Assembly: GCA_937883755.1 (NCBI GenBank)
Contig: CAKZYA010000058.1
Coordinates: forward strand, 1-64,000
Source of the DNA: an uncultured Flammeovirgaceae bacterium
GTDB lineage: Bacteria > Bacteroidota > Bacteroidia > Cytophagales > Cyclobacteriaceae
DNA length: 64,000 bases
Direction of reading: 5' to 3'
Positions within the stretch are counted from its first letter, which is position 1, and each line of letters begins with the position of its first letter. Below, piece by piece: positions 35,460 through 45,061 of this stretch. The position numbers and the translations under genes are program-made. Under the pieces are notes generated by a model, which searched no databases, had not been told where the DNA came from, and saw only the letters and a program-made list of their open reading frames with translations.

Positions 35460-37259
35460 TTACTCACCAGCTCCCCAACCCGGGTTTTGTCCAAGGTTCG
35501 GATTCTGCGATATTTCCGCAATAGGTATTGGCCATAAATAGTGCTTGCTTTCGTCAAAGATTGGCACTTCATAGTCAGTGCCAGCATACACATCTAGATA
35601 GGGTACTCCGTCAACTTCAAAAACACCAATAGTAGACTCACCATCCGGATCAAAACGACCTTGGTTGGCAGCATCCCAACGCATACCTAAATCTTTATCT
35701 TCAAATTTCTTACCCTGCCCCCAGCGGCGAATATCGTCGTAACGACCTCCTTCCATAAACAACTCAACGCGACGCTCCCGGCGAATCTCAACTAGCAAAG
35801 GTGAGATTCCATCGTTAGCGTAGCGAGGGTCCATAGGAGGGCTCATAGTCATGGCTGGCATAGCTACTCTAGATCGAAGTAAATTGATACTCATATCTAG
35901 GTCACCTTGCGTAATGGTTCCTAGTTCTGCCTTAGCTTCAGCATAATTGAGCAAAGCTTCGCCAAATCGTAGAATGATTGCTGGGGTAGATGATGTATTA
36001 TAAGTAGCATGCGCGGCATTTACATCATAGACTTTGATGATGTGATATCCAGTAGTAGAGGACTGACCTGGTTTAGTCTGTCCTTGAATTTTAGGATAAT
36101 CTGCCACAGATGGATCAGTGTTACCGTACATATAAAATGCTTGGTCGTCGGGATGGAGAACAGTTTGTCGTAGGCGGGGGTCACGATTTTCGAAGATATT
36201 CTCGAAAACTTCATCACCCTGATATAAAGGAGAAGACGTGATGGGTAAACCATCAGTACACAAATAATCTTCTACCATGCTCTTAGTAGCACCACCATTA
36301 TAACCCCGGTGGTAGCTTTGTACATGATTAGTGAAAATTCCTAGTTCGTATCGTCTCCAATACAATACTTCAGGGTTTCCAGATAGATCTGTCATCCGAT
36401 GGATAGCATTATAATCCATCGTAGGGTCACCAGTACTGTAGAGCGAGTAGGGTCCATTCATGATCAAGTCCTCTGCTGCATCGGCCGCAGCTTGAAACCA
36501 AGGAGCAGGATCGCCTAAATTATGGTATTTCTGCCATGTGCCTTCGTAAAGAGCAATACGGGATAACACTAACAAAGCTGCCCAGCGGTTCAAACGACCG
36601 GGAGCGTTTCCATCGCCCCAGTCATCGGGTAGGTTTTGGGCAGCAAATTGCAAATCTTCTAGTACTTTCCCCATTACGAACTCTCGACTATCTCGTTCGC
36701 CGTTAAGTACCTCGTCGTCATCAATATTGAGTGTTTGCTCAACCCACTGCACATCACTAAATTTGTGAACTTTTTCGCCGTAGAACCAGCCTCTGAATAA
36801 GCGAGCTTCGCCGATGTATTGGTTTCGTACTTCATCAGTTACTTCAGCTTTATCATAATTTTCCATTCCGAAATTGATAGCTCGCACAAAATCCCATCCT
36901 CGGTAACCAAACCATTGTTGCCCGGCATTATCAGGAACTTGATGTCTTCCAGCCCTAATTCTTTGAAAATAATCATGGCGAGGATGACGGGGAGCGGTAT
37001 TATCCGAAAAGCCCGATAGATGCCATATTCCCCAGCGGTGGCTACTGAAGCCGTTATGGTGACCCATTAGAATTGGAACATTGTTGTCATCCCTAGCCAT
37101 ATCATAAAGGCTGTTATTGTATACCCGAAGGTCGTTTTCTGTATTCCAAAACGCTTCGTTACTAATTTCATCTAGCGGTTGCCGATCTAAGAATTCGTCG
37201 TTACAGCCAAACATAATGACTGCTAATGCTAAGGCTATTTTTGAAATATATTTTTTCAT
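35460..37259 (-). CDS. SusD/RagB-family outer-membrane nutrient-binding lipoprotein
   Basis: A 599-residue SusD-like lipoprotein: signal MKKYISKIALALAVIMFGC with lipobox cysteine at 19, then the typical NDEFLDRQPLDEISNEAFWN. Helical TPR-like repeats and the C-terminal RRERRVELFMEGGRYDDIRRW block are family hallmarks, and LWPIPIAEISQNPNLGQNPGW ends the protein as usual. It forms a lid over the SusC-type channel encoded 21 bases upstream in transcription order. The bound glycan or peptide cannot be predicted. Confidence 0.95.
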   Translation of the reverse strand: MKKYISKIALALAVIMFGCNDEFLDRQPLDEISNEAFWNTENDLRVYNNSLYDMARDDNNVPILMGHHNGFSSHRWGIWHLSGFSDNTAPRHPRHDYFQRIRAGRHQVPDNAGQQWFGYRGWDFVRAINFGMENYDKAEVTDEVRNQYIGEARLFRGWFYGEKVHKFSDVQWVEQTLNIDDDEVLNGERDSREFVMGKVLEDLQFAAQNLPDDWGDGNAPGRLNRWAALLVLSRIALYEGTWQKYHNLGDPAPWFQAAADAAEDLIMNGPYSLYSTGDPTMDYNAIHRMTDLSGNPEVLYWRRYELGIFTNHVQSYHRGYNGGATKSMVEDYLCTDGLPITSSPLYQGDEVFENIFENRDPRLRQTVLHPDDQAFYMYGNTDPSVADYPKIQGQTKPGQSSTTGYHIIKVYDVNAAHATYNTSSTPAIILRFGEALLNYAEAKAELGTITQGDLDMSINLLRSRVAMPAMTMSPPMDPRYANDGISPLLVEIRRERRVELFMEGGRYDDIRRWGQGKKFEDKDLGMRWDAANQGRFDPDGESTIGVFEVDGVPYLDVYAGTDYEVPIFDESKHYLWPIPIAEISQNPNLGQNPGWGAGE

Positions 37260-37280
37260 TTTATTTCTCGTTTAGAGTCA

Positions 37281-40200
37281 TTAAAAGGATACTCGTATAC
37301 CCATTGCATAAGTACGCTGCTTGTAGTATTCCTGCGTTAACGTTGGACGTACTTCAGGGTCTAAAGGACGTCGCATTCGGGTAAACTCCCACATGTTTTG
37401 ACCGGCGAAGTATATCTGGGCACTTGTCATGCCTACTTTACTCGCCAGGTTTTGCGGTAGATTATACGCTAATGTTAGGTTCTTTAAACGGACATAAGCC
37501 CCGTCTTGTACAAATCTACTCTGTGGTTGAAGGTTTTGCTTAGTATTGGTAGAGATATGGGGAGCGGGAAAATAAGCGTCCCGATTAGTCTCACTCCAGG
37601 TATCAGTGAGGTAGTAGTTTTCTACGTGCCCAGCGTTGAATGGATAAAACGCAACCCAGTTATTGTTCGGTGGCCAGTAGTCATGTTGTAGAAGACCCTG
37701 GAAGAAGACATTGAGGGTAAATGCTTTCCATCCAACGGTACTATTGACGCCGAAGTTGTAGCGGGGTGTTTCGTAGCCGATAATCTGTTGATCGCCTGGG
37801 TTTTCCAAGGTATTATCGCCCAAACTAATTTCTCCGTCACCATTCAGGTCGGCGTAGCGAATATCACCAGGGCGCCAGTTAGAACCGTTCGGAATTTTAG
37901 TTTGGTCAGGTGCATTAGCTACTTCATCCTCGGTTTGGAAAATACCCTGGGTTACGTACCCCCAACGCTCGCCAATAATTTGTCCTTCGTAATACTCAGT
38001 ATTATCGTTACTTGGATTAGGAAGAACCCCGGTAGGGTTATCGTATTTGGTAATTTCTGTGACATTATCGGATAGAGCCAGAGTGATACTGTAGTTCCAG
38101 TTGTTGTTCACTCGGTTTTGCCAAGTGGCGGCTAGTTCCCAACCTCGGGTTTGTAGATCAGCCGCATTTTGCTGCGGGGCATCAGTACCCAAAATAGACG
38201 GGAATTCTACGGTAGTAAGCATATCTCGAGTATCTCGGGTATATACATCAAACGATACATCCAATCGATTGCCGAACATGGTAACATCTAATCCTAAATT
38301 TTGGGATACTACGGTTTCCCAAGTAAGGGTGGGGCTTATCAATCCGGGAGCCTCAACAAACGGCGTACGAGCTCCAGCGGTCATCATATAGGGTGAGTTG
38401 CCTGACCCCAAAGTAGCGATGTAGGGATAGTATATTGGCGTTCTGCCATTTCTCTCAAATAAAAGTTGATTACCCAATTGACCATAAGAAGCTCTAAGCT
38501 TCAAATTATCCAGCCAGGAAGAAGTACCTTCCATGAACCCTTCTTCAGATATTCTCCACCCTACTGAAACGGAAGGGAAGAACCCAAAGCGGTCATCTTT
38601 CGGAAAGCGAGAAGTTCCGTCATAACGACCATTAGTTTCTATTAAGTAGCGATCGTCAAAGATGTAGTTCAACCGATAAAATGCTCCTCTAAGTGCCGTA
38701 TGCTCTTTTCCACCGTAGGCCTCCTGGTTTCCAACAGTAGCATTAATATCAGTAATAGCCGGGGTGATTAAACTGTAGGAGCGCGCCCGGAAAAAATCAA
38801 ATTGACCCCATTCTTGGTTAAAACCAACCATCGCCTTCAGGTAGTGTTGCCCCTGATCTATGGTATAGTCAGCGTAGGTGTTGATAACGTAGTACTGATC
38901 GGTATCCGTGCGATTATCAATCCAATCGTTTCCGCTGAATCCGTTACCAATGATTAATCCACCCGCCAAATCGCGGTTCTCAATTACATCAATTTTACTG
39001 TTAACCTGCTGTTGATCTCGGTTGGTAAGGTTAGCAGAGAATTCCCCGCGTATATTCAGACCGGGGATTGGGTTGAGCGATGCCCCCTGTGTCAAAATAA
39101 TATCATTGCGAGTCCAAGTGTCACGTCCTCCATCTTCCAGGTACGGTAAAAAGTTCGTGCCAGCAAAGTACATTCCGATGTACTGTTCAAAGTCAGCCCT
39201 ATCACCAGGTTCCAAATAAAATGGCAGATCAGGGAATTGAAGGGGGTCTAACGGATCTTGACGCGCGGAAGTATTAACATTTACGTCCCAGTTATAAAAA
39301 CGGGGCTTATCGCTTTGTTCCCTAGTTATCAAAGCCCGGCTATCTAAACTTAACCAGTCAGTTACTTTAAAGTCGCCTTTTAGTAATATGTTATAACGCC
39401 GAAATTTCTCATTCTTATCTTCGTTTTTTAGATAACCATCTTTACCTAGGTAACCGAATGATGCGTAATAGGAAGCTTTTTCAGATGAACCTGAAACGTT
39501 GACATCGTACTTATTCTGAGGGGCAAATTCGGTAATTAACCGATCCTGGTAATTATTAAATCCGTAGAAGCGAAGTTGGCCGTTAAAGACTCCCCAAGCA
39601 TTCTCTTCAGTAGGGTTCTCACTCCAGCGTCTGGTTCCATCAACGTAGTCCTGATCGTAGGATGGAGCGCCATTGGTACGTATGTTGGCCGCATTACGGG
39701 CGAGTACAAATTGATGCGGGTCAGTAATAGGGTCAATGAATAATATAGGTTGGGACAAGGCAAGCTCAGCCCCAAAATTAACCGAAATTTTATCTCCTTT
39801 ACCTTGTCGGGTAGTGACTAGAACCACTCCGTAAGCTGCCCGAGCTCCGTATACTGCCGCTGCCGAAGCATCTTTGAGTACGCTAATACTTTCTATGTCA
39901 TTTGGGTTGATTCGGTTCAGATCCATTGGAACCCCATCTACTAGGATCAGCGGTGCACCACCATTAATTGACTCAAAGCCTCGCACGTTGAAGTCAATAG
40001 GTTCAGCAGGGTCGCCATTCCGAATATTTACGTTTAAGTTCGGTACTACCCCCTGCAATCCTTCTCCAACATTCGCAATGGGTCGGTTCTGCAGAACTTC
40101 ACCATCGGTTACACCAACTGCTCCAGTTAGATTTACTTTTTCCTGAGTACCATACCCAACTACTACAACTTCTTGTAGGCTTTGGATATCAGGCATCATG

Positions 40201-40499
40201 GTCATGTTAATAGTTGAGCGACCACTAATTGCCACCTCTTCGGGAGTATAACCGATTGAAGAAAAAATAAGGGTTTCAGCACCTGAGGGTAAGTTTAAAC
40301 GATAGTTACCATCTACATCGGTAATTGTACCAGTAGTGGTTCCTTTCACTAGAATGTTTACACCAGGTAAAGCTTCATCATTTTCGCCATCGATTACTGT
40401 ACCTGATATTTCGCTTTGGGCTAGTAGAGTAATTGGACCCCAGAGACAGAGTAGCCATACCCCTAGTGCCCGCATGAGGTGCGGTAAAATCTTCGTCAT
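37281..40499 (-). CDS. SusC/RagA-family TonB-linked outer-membrane transporter
   Basis: A 1072-residue TonB-dependent transporter. After a signal peptide there is a carboxypeptidase-regulatory-like domain (ISGTVIDGENDEALPGVNIL, about 30-100), a plug with VVVVGYGTQEKVNLTGAVG (about 112-130) and PLILVDGVPMDLNRINPNDI then ESISVLKDASAAAVYGARA (about 180-225), and a long beta-barrel ending YAMGIRVSF. There is no visible secretin/TonB short N-terminal signalling domain, so it is not of the FecA-type. It pairs with SusD 21 bases downstream. A 450-base A/T-rich leader upstream probably holds its promoter. Confidence 0.96.
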   Translation of the reverse strand: MTKILPHLMRALGVWLLCLWGPITLLAQSEISGTVIDGENDEALPGVNILVKGTTTGTITDVDGNYRLNLPSGAETLIFSSIGYTPEEVAISGRSTINMTMMPDIQSLQEVVVVGYGTQEKVNLTGAVGVTDGEVLQNRPIANVGEGLQGVVPNLNVNIRNGDPAEPIDFNVRGFESINGGAPLILVDGVPMDLNRINPNDIESISVLKDASAAAVYGARAAYGVVLVTTRQGKGDKISVNFGAELALSQPILFIDPITDPHQFVLARNAANIRTNGAPSYDQDYVDGTRRWSENPTEENAWGVFNGQLRFYGFNNYQDRLITEFAPQNKYDVNVSGSSEKASYYASFGYLGKDGYLKNEDKNEKFRRYNILLKGDFKVTDWLSLDSRALITREQSDKPRFYNWDVNVNTSARQDPLDPLQFPDLPFYLEPGDRADFEQYIGMYFAGTNFLPYLEDGGRDTWTRNDIILTQGASLNPIPGLNIRGEFSANLTNRDQQQVNSKIDVIENRDLAGGLIIGNGFSGNDWIDNRTDTDQYYVINTYADYTIDQGQHYLKAMVGFNQEWGQFDFFRARSYSLITPAITDINATVGNQEAYGGKEHTALRGAFYRLNYIFDDRYLIETNGRYDGTSRFPKDDRFGFFPSVSVGWRISEEGFMEGTSSWLDNLKLRASYGQLGNQLLFERNGRTPIYYPYIATLGSGNSPYMMTAGARTPFVEAPGLISPTLTWETVVSQNLGLDVTMFGNRLDVSFDVYTRDTRDMLTTVEFPSILGTDAPQQNAADLQTRGWELAATWQNRVNNNWNYSITLALSDNVTEITKYDNPTGVLPNPSNDNTEYYEGQIIGERWGYVTQGIFQTEDEVANAPDQTKIPNGSNWRPGDIRYADLNGDGEISLGDNTLENPGDQQIIGYETPRYNFGVNSTVGWKAFTLNVFFQGLLQHDYWPPNNNWVAFYPFNAGHVENYYLTDTWSETNRDAYFPAPHISTNTKQNLQPQSRFVQDGAYVRLKNLTLAYNLPQNLASKVGMTSAQIYFAGQNMWEFTRMRRPLDPEVRPTLTQEYYKQRTYAMGIRVSF

Positions 40500-40950
40500 A
40501 ATAAGAGAGTTTTAGGTTATAAATAATTAAAGAGAGATTGAGTGAATTGTAATATAGAGTTAAGTTTAATGGAATTTTTAACCGATTGCATTATGAAATC
40601 AGTAAAAGCAGTTGTTGGATTACTGAAGTAAATGCTTTTAGGTGAAAAAAAAAACAACTGTTTAAAAAAATGACAATTATTAAAGAAAGTAGCTGTTATT
40701 TATTATTATTATTCTTTAGCCTTTGAAAAAGGTGGATGATTTATAATATATCTATTATATTCTTTTTTATTTTTTATTCTTTTAAAAAAGAATATGCAAA
40801 TATGTTATACTAAATAAAATAGTTGAATAATAATAAAATTAGAGTTTGCTGGTAGTCTATTTTACATAAAAAATAGTAATAGTTTTTTATATAAAAGTAT
40901 TACTTTAATAATACAACAGTGCTACTTTGCCTGCGTACCCCCTTGATCAG
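40500..40950. other. A/T-rich non-coding region upstream of the SusC gene
   Basis: About 450 bases with no supported gene. It is very A/T rich with a TTATTATTATT run near 40699-40712 and several T and A runs. It must contain the leftward SusCD promoter and the end of the dehydrogenase transcript. No exact CAAAnnTA (minus-strand TAnnTTTG) with a correctly placed upstream CAAA was found, and no strong hairpin terminator. Confidence 0.55.
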
Positions 40951-41859
40951 TTATTTCTTCACTCCATTCAATGTTTCTAGTCCGAGCAGTAGAGCTTGGG
41001 TGCCAAGTTTACTGTGTCCTTGGGCTTGTACAGCTTCATACAATTGTTTTACTAACGCTAAACCTGGTAGAGCTAAATTCATCCGGTTAGCTTCTGCCAG
41101 GGCAATGCCCATGTCTTTAATGAAGTGTTCTACGTAAAAGCCAGGGGCAAAATTGCGGTTTACTACTCGAGGGGCTAAATTATCTAGTGTCCAACAGGCA
41201 GCAGCCCCACCACTAATGGATTGCAACATGGTAGATAAATCTAATCCTGCACGGTAAGCATATAGTAAACACTCGCAGACGCCAATCATGGTGCCAGCAA
41301 TAGTAATCTGGTTGCACATTTTAGTGTGTTGTCCTGCTCCAGCTTCGCCCTGGTATACAATATTTTTGCCCATAATCTCAAATAAGGGCATAATGGCATC
41401 TACGGCTTCTCTATCACCACCTACCATAATTGATAGCTGTCCGCTCTTGGCTCCTACATCACCGCCGGATACTGGGGCATCAATCGTAGATACCTGCTTT
41501 GACTGACCTGCTTGATAAACTTCTTGCGCCAGACTTGGCTCGGTAGTGGTCATATCTACTAGAATACTTTCAGCTTTAGCTCCGGCTAATACTCCCTCTT
41601 CACCAAGATAAACTTCCCGTACATCCTGGGGAAATCCTACAATAGTGAATACCACATCGGATTGTTCTGCTACGGCTTGTGGCGTACCAGCCCAAGTAGC
41701 TCCTTTATCTAAAGCGGCCGCTGCTTTTTCTTTAGTACGGTTGTAAACTACGCAAGAATAGCCTTCATCTTGCAGACGGTTGACCATCGCGGCACCCATC
41801 ACTCCGGTGCCAATCCAGCCTATTTTTGTGTCTTGTGTAATGTTTTTCATTTTGTTCAA
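40951..41859 (-). CDS. 3-hydroxyisobutyrate dehydrogenase-family NAD(P)-dependent oxidoreductase
   Basis: A 302-residue beta-hydroxyacid dehydrogenase. The Rossmann motif [17 protein letters not shown] (about 12-28) binds NAD(P); FVIVG-like [16 protein letters not shown] follows. The substrate-binding motif [20 protein letters not shown] (about 130-149) and the catalytic Lys in [12 protein letters not shown] (about 180-191) are in place. An in-frame internal ATG after three codons is an alternative start. It may reduce or oxidise a sugar-acid such as tartronate semialdehyde or a glycan-derived acid, fitting the sulfatase and isomerase genes upstream on the same strand; the substrate is inferred, not seen. 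Confidence 0.9.
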   Translation of the reverse strand: MNKMKNITQDTKIGWIGTGVMGAAMVNRLQDEGYSCVVYNRTKEKAAAALDKGATWAGTPQAVAEQSDVVFTIVGFPQDVREVYLGEEGVLAGAKAESILVDMTTTEPSLAQEVYQAGQSKQVSTIDAPVSGGDVGAKSGQLSIMVGGDREAVDAIMPLFEIMGKNIVYQGEAGAGQHTKMCNQITIAGTMIGVCECLLYAYRAGLDLSTMLQSISGGAAACWTLDNLAPRVVNRNFAPGFYVEHFIKDMGIALAEANRMNLALPGLALVKQLYEAVQAQGHSKLGTQALLLGLETLNGVKK

Positions 41860-42003
41860 TAGTTGACTGTTAAACTGTTAATTGTTGACGGAAACTGGAG
41901 GCAGGGGCAGCTCCAAAGGAGTACGGAGAAGGGAAAATGGTCAATCTATATCAGAGGTGTACATCGTCATTTGCTCCTTTTTCCTGTTTTCTATCTCTAC
42001 TTT

Positions 42004-43887
42004 TCACATCTTAGAAAGCTTATCAGCTAGATGCTCCGCTGCCCGCATGTCGTAGTCCCGACCTTCTCCGTCAGTAGGAATTAGTTTCTGAACAGCTTGT
42101 AAAGTGGGAAGAGCATCTTTGCTCATTGTTTCCAAGACATTGAGAGCTTGTACTCGAGCCATTAAGTTATCGTTGGTCAGAGCGTTGCGGAGCGCATTAA
42201 CAGCAGCTTGGGTTTCCCCTAAATGATAGAGTGCTTCAGCTGCTGCAATCTGTATGCTTACTTCATCATCATCTAGTATAACCATCAACTTTTCCTTAGC
42301 TGGGCCAGCGTGTTCGGCCAGAATCCGGCATCCGGTGGCGGCCCAATAGCGAATGACTGGATTCTCATTTTCTAGCTGGTCCACTAGGTCAGGAATTGAC
42401 TGAGGGTCGCGCATGGTAGCCATTTCGGCTACCTGCATGATTTCTTCCAAGGGATAGGCATTGGTTCGGGCAAATTCATATAAGGTAGTAGTTGAGTCCT
42501 GGGCAATATCTAGCATCATGGCTTCAGGAAGAAATCCAACATCCCGAATACTGAGTAACCATTGTTGGTTAGCCTCTCGAAGCTCAGTCAGTTTTTCCTG
42601 ATAGGCAGGATCATCGGCCAGATTGTTGATGTTGTGAGGATCAGCTGCTACGTCGTATAACTCTTCAGCGGGTTTTTCTTCGAAAAAAGCCGATTGCACT
42701 TCATTAAGTTGGCCAGCTAAGTAAGCTTCCTCCCAAGAGCGCATAGAAGGAGCCCGCCACAGATACTCAATGTACTGGGCGTAGATTTTGTGAGGTAGAT
42801 AATTACGAGCGTAACGAAACTGCTGGTCACGAACCGACCGAACCATATCAAATCGCTCATCCATCCTTCCGCGAAAGTTATAGGCATAGGGCTGAGGTTC
42901 GGCGGCTTGATCTCCTAAAAAGGCATTTCCTTGCATATAGTCAGGAACAGTAACTCCAACTAACGAGAGTAGAGTAGGAGCGAAGTCTGCAAAAGTGACC
43001 AAGCGATCATTGGTGGTTCCTGCTTCGCTGGGAGCTAAGTGTTGATAAGCTTCCGGAAAGCGGATGATAAGCGGGATATGTAGCCCTGACTCGTAAATAA
43101 ACCGCTTACTTCGTCCAATCACTCCACCATGGTCGCTATAATAAAAAACAATAGTACTATCCGCTAAACCTGATTCTTCTAATTCTTGCAACACTTTCCC
43201 CACTTTAGCATCCATCTGCTGCACCCGATCGTAGTACTGCGCCCAATCATGCTCCATCTCGGGAGTACGAGGGTGGTAGGGCGGAATAGGCACTTCCGAT
43301 GGGTTGTGCATTAGCGAATCATTTGGAATGAACGAGTGAATAGAGCTTTCGTGAGAAGTAGTGAAATTGAAAATAGCGAAAAAAGGCTGACCAGAAGCCC
43401 GGTTCTGATACGTGGCTTCCCGACTAGACTCGTCCCAAACTTCTGGTTGGTCTGTAGTATTGTAGTCCTTTTTTACATTGTTAGTACAGTAATATCCTGC
43501 TTCTTTTAGGTAAGCTGGATAGAACTTCACAAAATCAGGTATAGCATAAGTGCTTCGCATATGCTGGGTTCCTAAAGATACGGGATACATGCCTGTGATC
43601 AGAGCATTACGGGAGGGGGCACAAACTGGAGCCGCTGAGAAAGCATTGGTATAACGCACACCTTCCGTAGCTAAACGATCAATATTGGGAGTGGTAGCAA
43701 ATGTATCGCCGTAAGCCCCAATAAGCGGACTGTTATCTTCACTGGTAATCCAAAGAATATTGGGTGGACGTTGAGTGGTTTCCGGTGGTTCGGTAGATGT
43801 ACAACTACTAATCAGTAGAGAAGCCACAAGGGCCAGCAATATGATATGAGTTATTTGGCAGGTAGGTTGAAAACTTAATTTTAACAT
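42004..43887 (-). CDS. Secreted type I sulfatase with C-terminal HEAT-like repeats
   Basis: A 627-residue lipoprotein sulfatase. Signal with lipobox LISSC (Cys29); then PPNILWITSEDNSPLIGAYGD with metal-binding Asp51, and the formylglycine motif CAPSR (Cys89) which an anaerobic or FGE-type enzyme must modify. Metal-binding YYSDHGGVIGR (about 245-255) follows. Residues about 490-627 form HEAT-like helical repeats (NPVIRYWAATGCRILAEHAG, VSIQIAAAEALYHLGE), often found in planctomycete and Bacteroidota sulfatases as a protein-protein module. It probably removes sulfate from a glycan. The adjacent genes (SusCD downstream, isomerase upstream) suggest a sulfated-polysaccharide locus. Confidence 0.93.
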   Translation of the reverse strand: MLKLSFQPTCQITHIILLALVASLLISSCTSTEPPETTQRPPNILWITSEDNSPLIGAYGDTFATTPNIDRLATEGVRYTNAFSAAPVCAPSRNALITGMYPVSLGTQHMRSTYAIPDFVKFYPAYLKEAGYYCTNNVKKDYNTTDQPEVWDESSREATYQNRASGQPFFAIFNFTTSHESSIHSFIPNDSLMHNPSEVPIPPYHPRTPEMEHDWAQYYDRVQQMDAKVGKVLQELEESGLADSTIVFYYSDHGGVIGRSKRFIYESGLHIPLIIRFPEAYQHLAPSEAGTTNDRLVTFADFAPTLLSLVGVTVPDYMQGNAFLGDQAAEPQPYAYNFRGRMDERFDMVRSVRDQQFRYARNYLPHKIYAQYIEYLWRAPSMRSWEEAYLAGQLNEVQSAFFEEKPAEELYDVAADPHNINNLADDPAYQEKLTELREANQQWLLSIRDVGFLPEAMMLDIAQDSTTTLYEFARTNAYPLEEIMQVAEMATMRDPQSIPDLVDQLENENPVIRYWAATGCRILAEHAGPAKEKLMVILDDDEVSIQIAAAEALYHLGETQAAVNALRNALTNDNLMARVQALNVLETMSKDALPTLQAVQKLIPTDGEGRDYDMRAAEHLADKLSKM

Positions 43888-43999
43888 AATATAGATTTAG
43901 CGGATACTTGAGAAAATCCGATTAGCTTTGTAGCATACTTTTTTGACTATTCAGGATGGAATTTTTTGAGATAAGACTTGCTCAGCAGCAGGTCTTTTT

Positions 44000-44950
44000 T
44001 TATCCTGACAGTGCCGTAGCCACTGATTCTTTCATCTTACGAAGCCCAGTTTTAGCTACATCTGAGGCATCTTGTTGCCAATAATCTTTATTGAACAGTT
44101 CTAAAGAGAGAATTTTACCTGATCCAGTTTTTCGTAGGTCTTGTAATACTTCCGCTACTGGAGCTACTCCGTCTCCAGGATATACCCGATAACTATCATC
44201 AAGCTGATCACGACTAGGTTGAGCAGGATAATCGTTAATATGAAAAATCTCAATAGCCGAGCCACTAAGTAGTTTCAAACCATTAAACTCCGACCCTCCT
44301 TTATACAAATGGTAAATGTCAGGTAGTATCCGGGCTTTGGGGTGTTGGCTCTCTACTGCTACAAACATGGTTTGACCTAATCGGTGCAAGTTGGCGGAGA
44401 ACCCCCACACTTCGAGCTGAGGAATTACTTCGTGGGATTCGCCTAATTCTAGAATTGTGCGGTAGCGTTCGGCAGCTTTCATCAGATCGAGGCCAGGTTC
44501 TTTAGTGGCACCCATAGGTGGGGCTGCAATTCGAGAGCAGCCAATTTGGGCAAGCATATCCATCTCCTGCTTAAGTTGCTCTACTGCCTGCTGACGTACC
44601 GACTCATCATCTACAATCCACTGGGCAAAGCCAATTGCGCTAGCAATAGTTAATCCCAAGTCATCAATACGTTTTCGCAAATCTGAAAGCGATCCACCGC
44701 TATCAAGATAAGCCTGCAGTCCGTTTATCCATACTTCTACTGCATCGAATCCAGCCTCAGCAGCGATTTCTAGCTCTTTTACTACTCCTAACTCTTGCCC
44801 TCTGAGTGTGCTTACATTAAGGCAATACAGAAAGTCGGATTCGGCAGAAATCTCATTGGTTGCAAGAGAGGAGGGGCTGGGTACCAAAGCAGATGGTGCA
44901 GCGACCAATCCCGCAAGGGCTGTTCGGCGAGAACAAGTTGCATCAAGCAT
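44000..44950 (-). CDS. Tat-exported sugar phosphate isomerase/epimerase-like TIM-barrel protein (second copy)
   Basis: A 316-residue xylose-isomerase-like TIM barrel. The N-terminus CSRRTALAGLVAAPSAL carries a twin-arginine motif. Barrel features are AEAGFDAVEVWINGL (about 66-80), CSRIAAPPMGATK (about 137-149), PQLEVWGFSANL (about 178-189; Glu) and RILPDIYHLYKGG (about 211-223; Asp). The C-terminal LSLELFNKDYW is a typical metal-ligand strand. It is distinct from the related Tat protein at 1910. It sits 112 bases upstream of the sulfatase gene on the same strand. Its substrate is not known. Confidence 0.85.
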   Translation of the reverse strand: MLDATCSRRTALAGLVAAPSALVPSPSSLATNEISAESDFLYCLNVSTLRGQELGVVKELEIAAEAGFDAVEVWINGLQAYLDSGGSLSDLRKRIDDLGLTIASAIGFAQWIVDDESVRQQAVEQLKQEMDMLAQIGCSRIAAPPMGATKEPGLDLMKAAERYRTILELGESHEVIPQLEVWGFSANLHRLGQTMFVAVESQHPKARILPDIYHLYKGGSEFNGLKLLSGSAIEIFHINDYPAQPSRDQLDDSYRVYPGDGVAPVAEVLQDLRKTGSGKILSLELFNKDYWQQDASDVAKTGLRKMKESVATALSG

Positions 44951-45061
44951 AAAAATAGATAGTCAGGTTGTACTGGCTAAGCTAACTATCTTTGGGCATT
45001 GCCGCAACTTTTTATGAAACTGCAATAAAGTTCTACTTTGCTTTAAATAGATAATAAGGTG

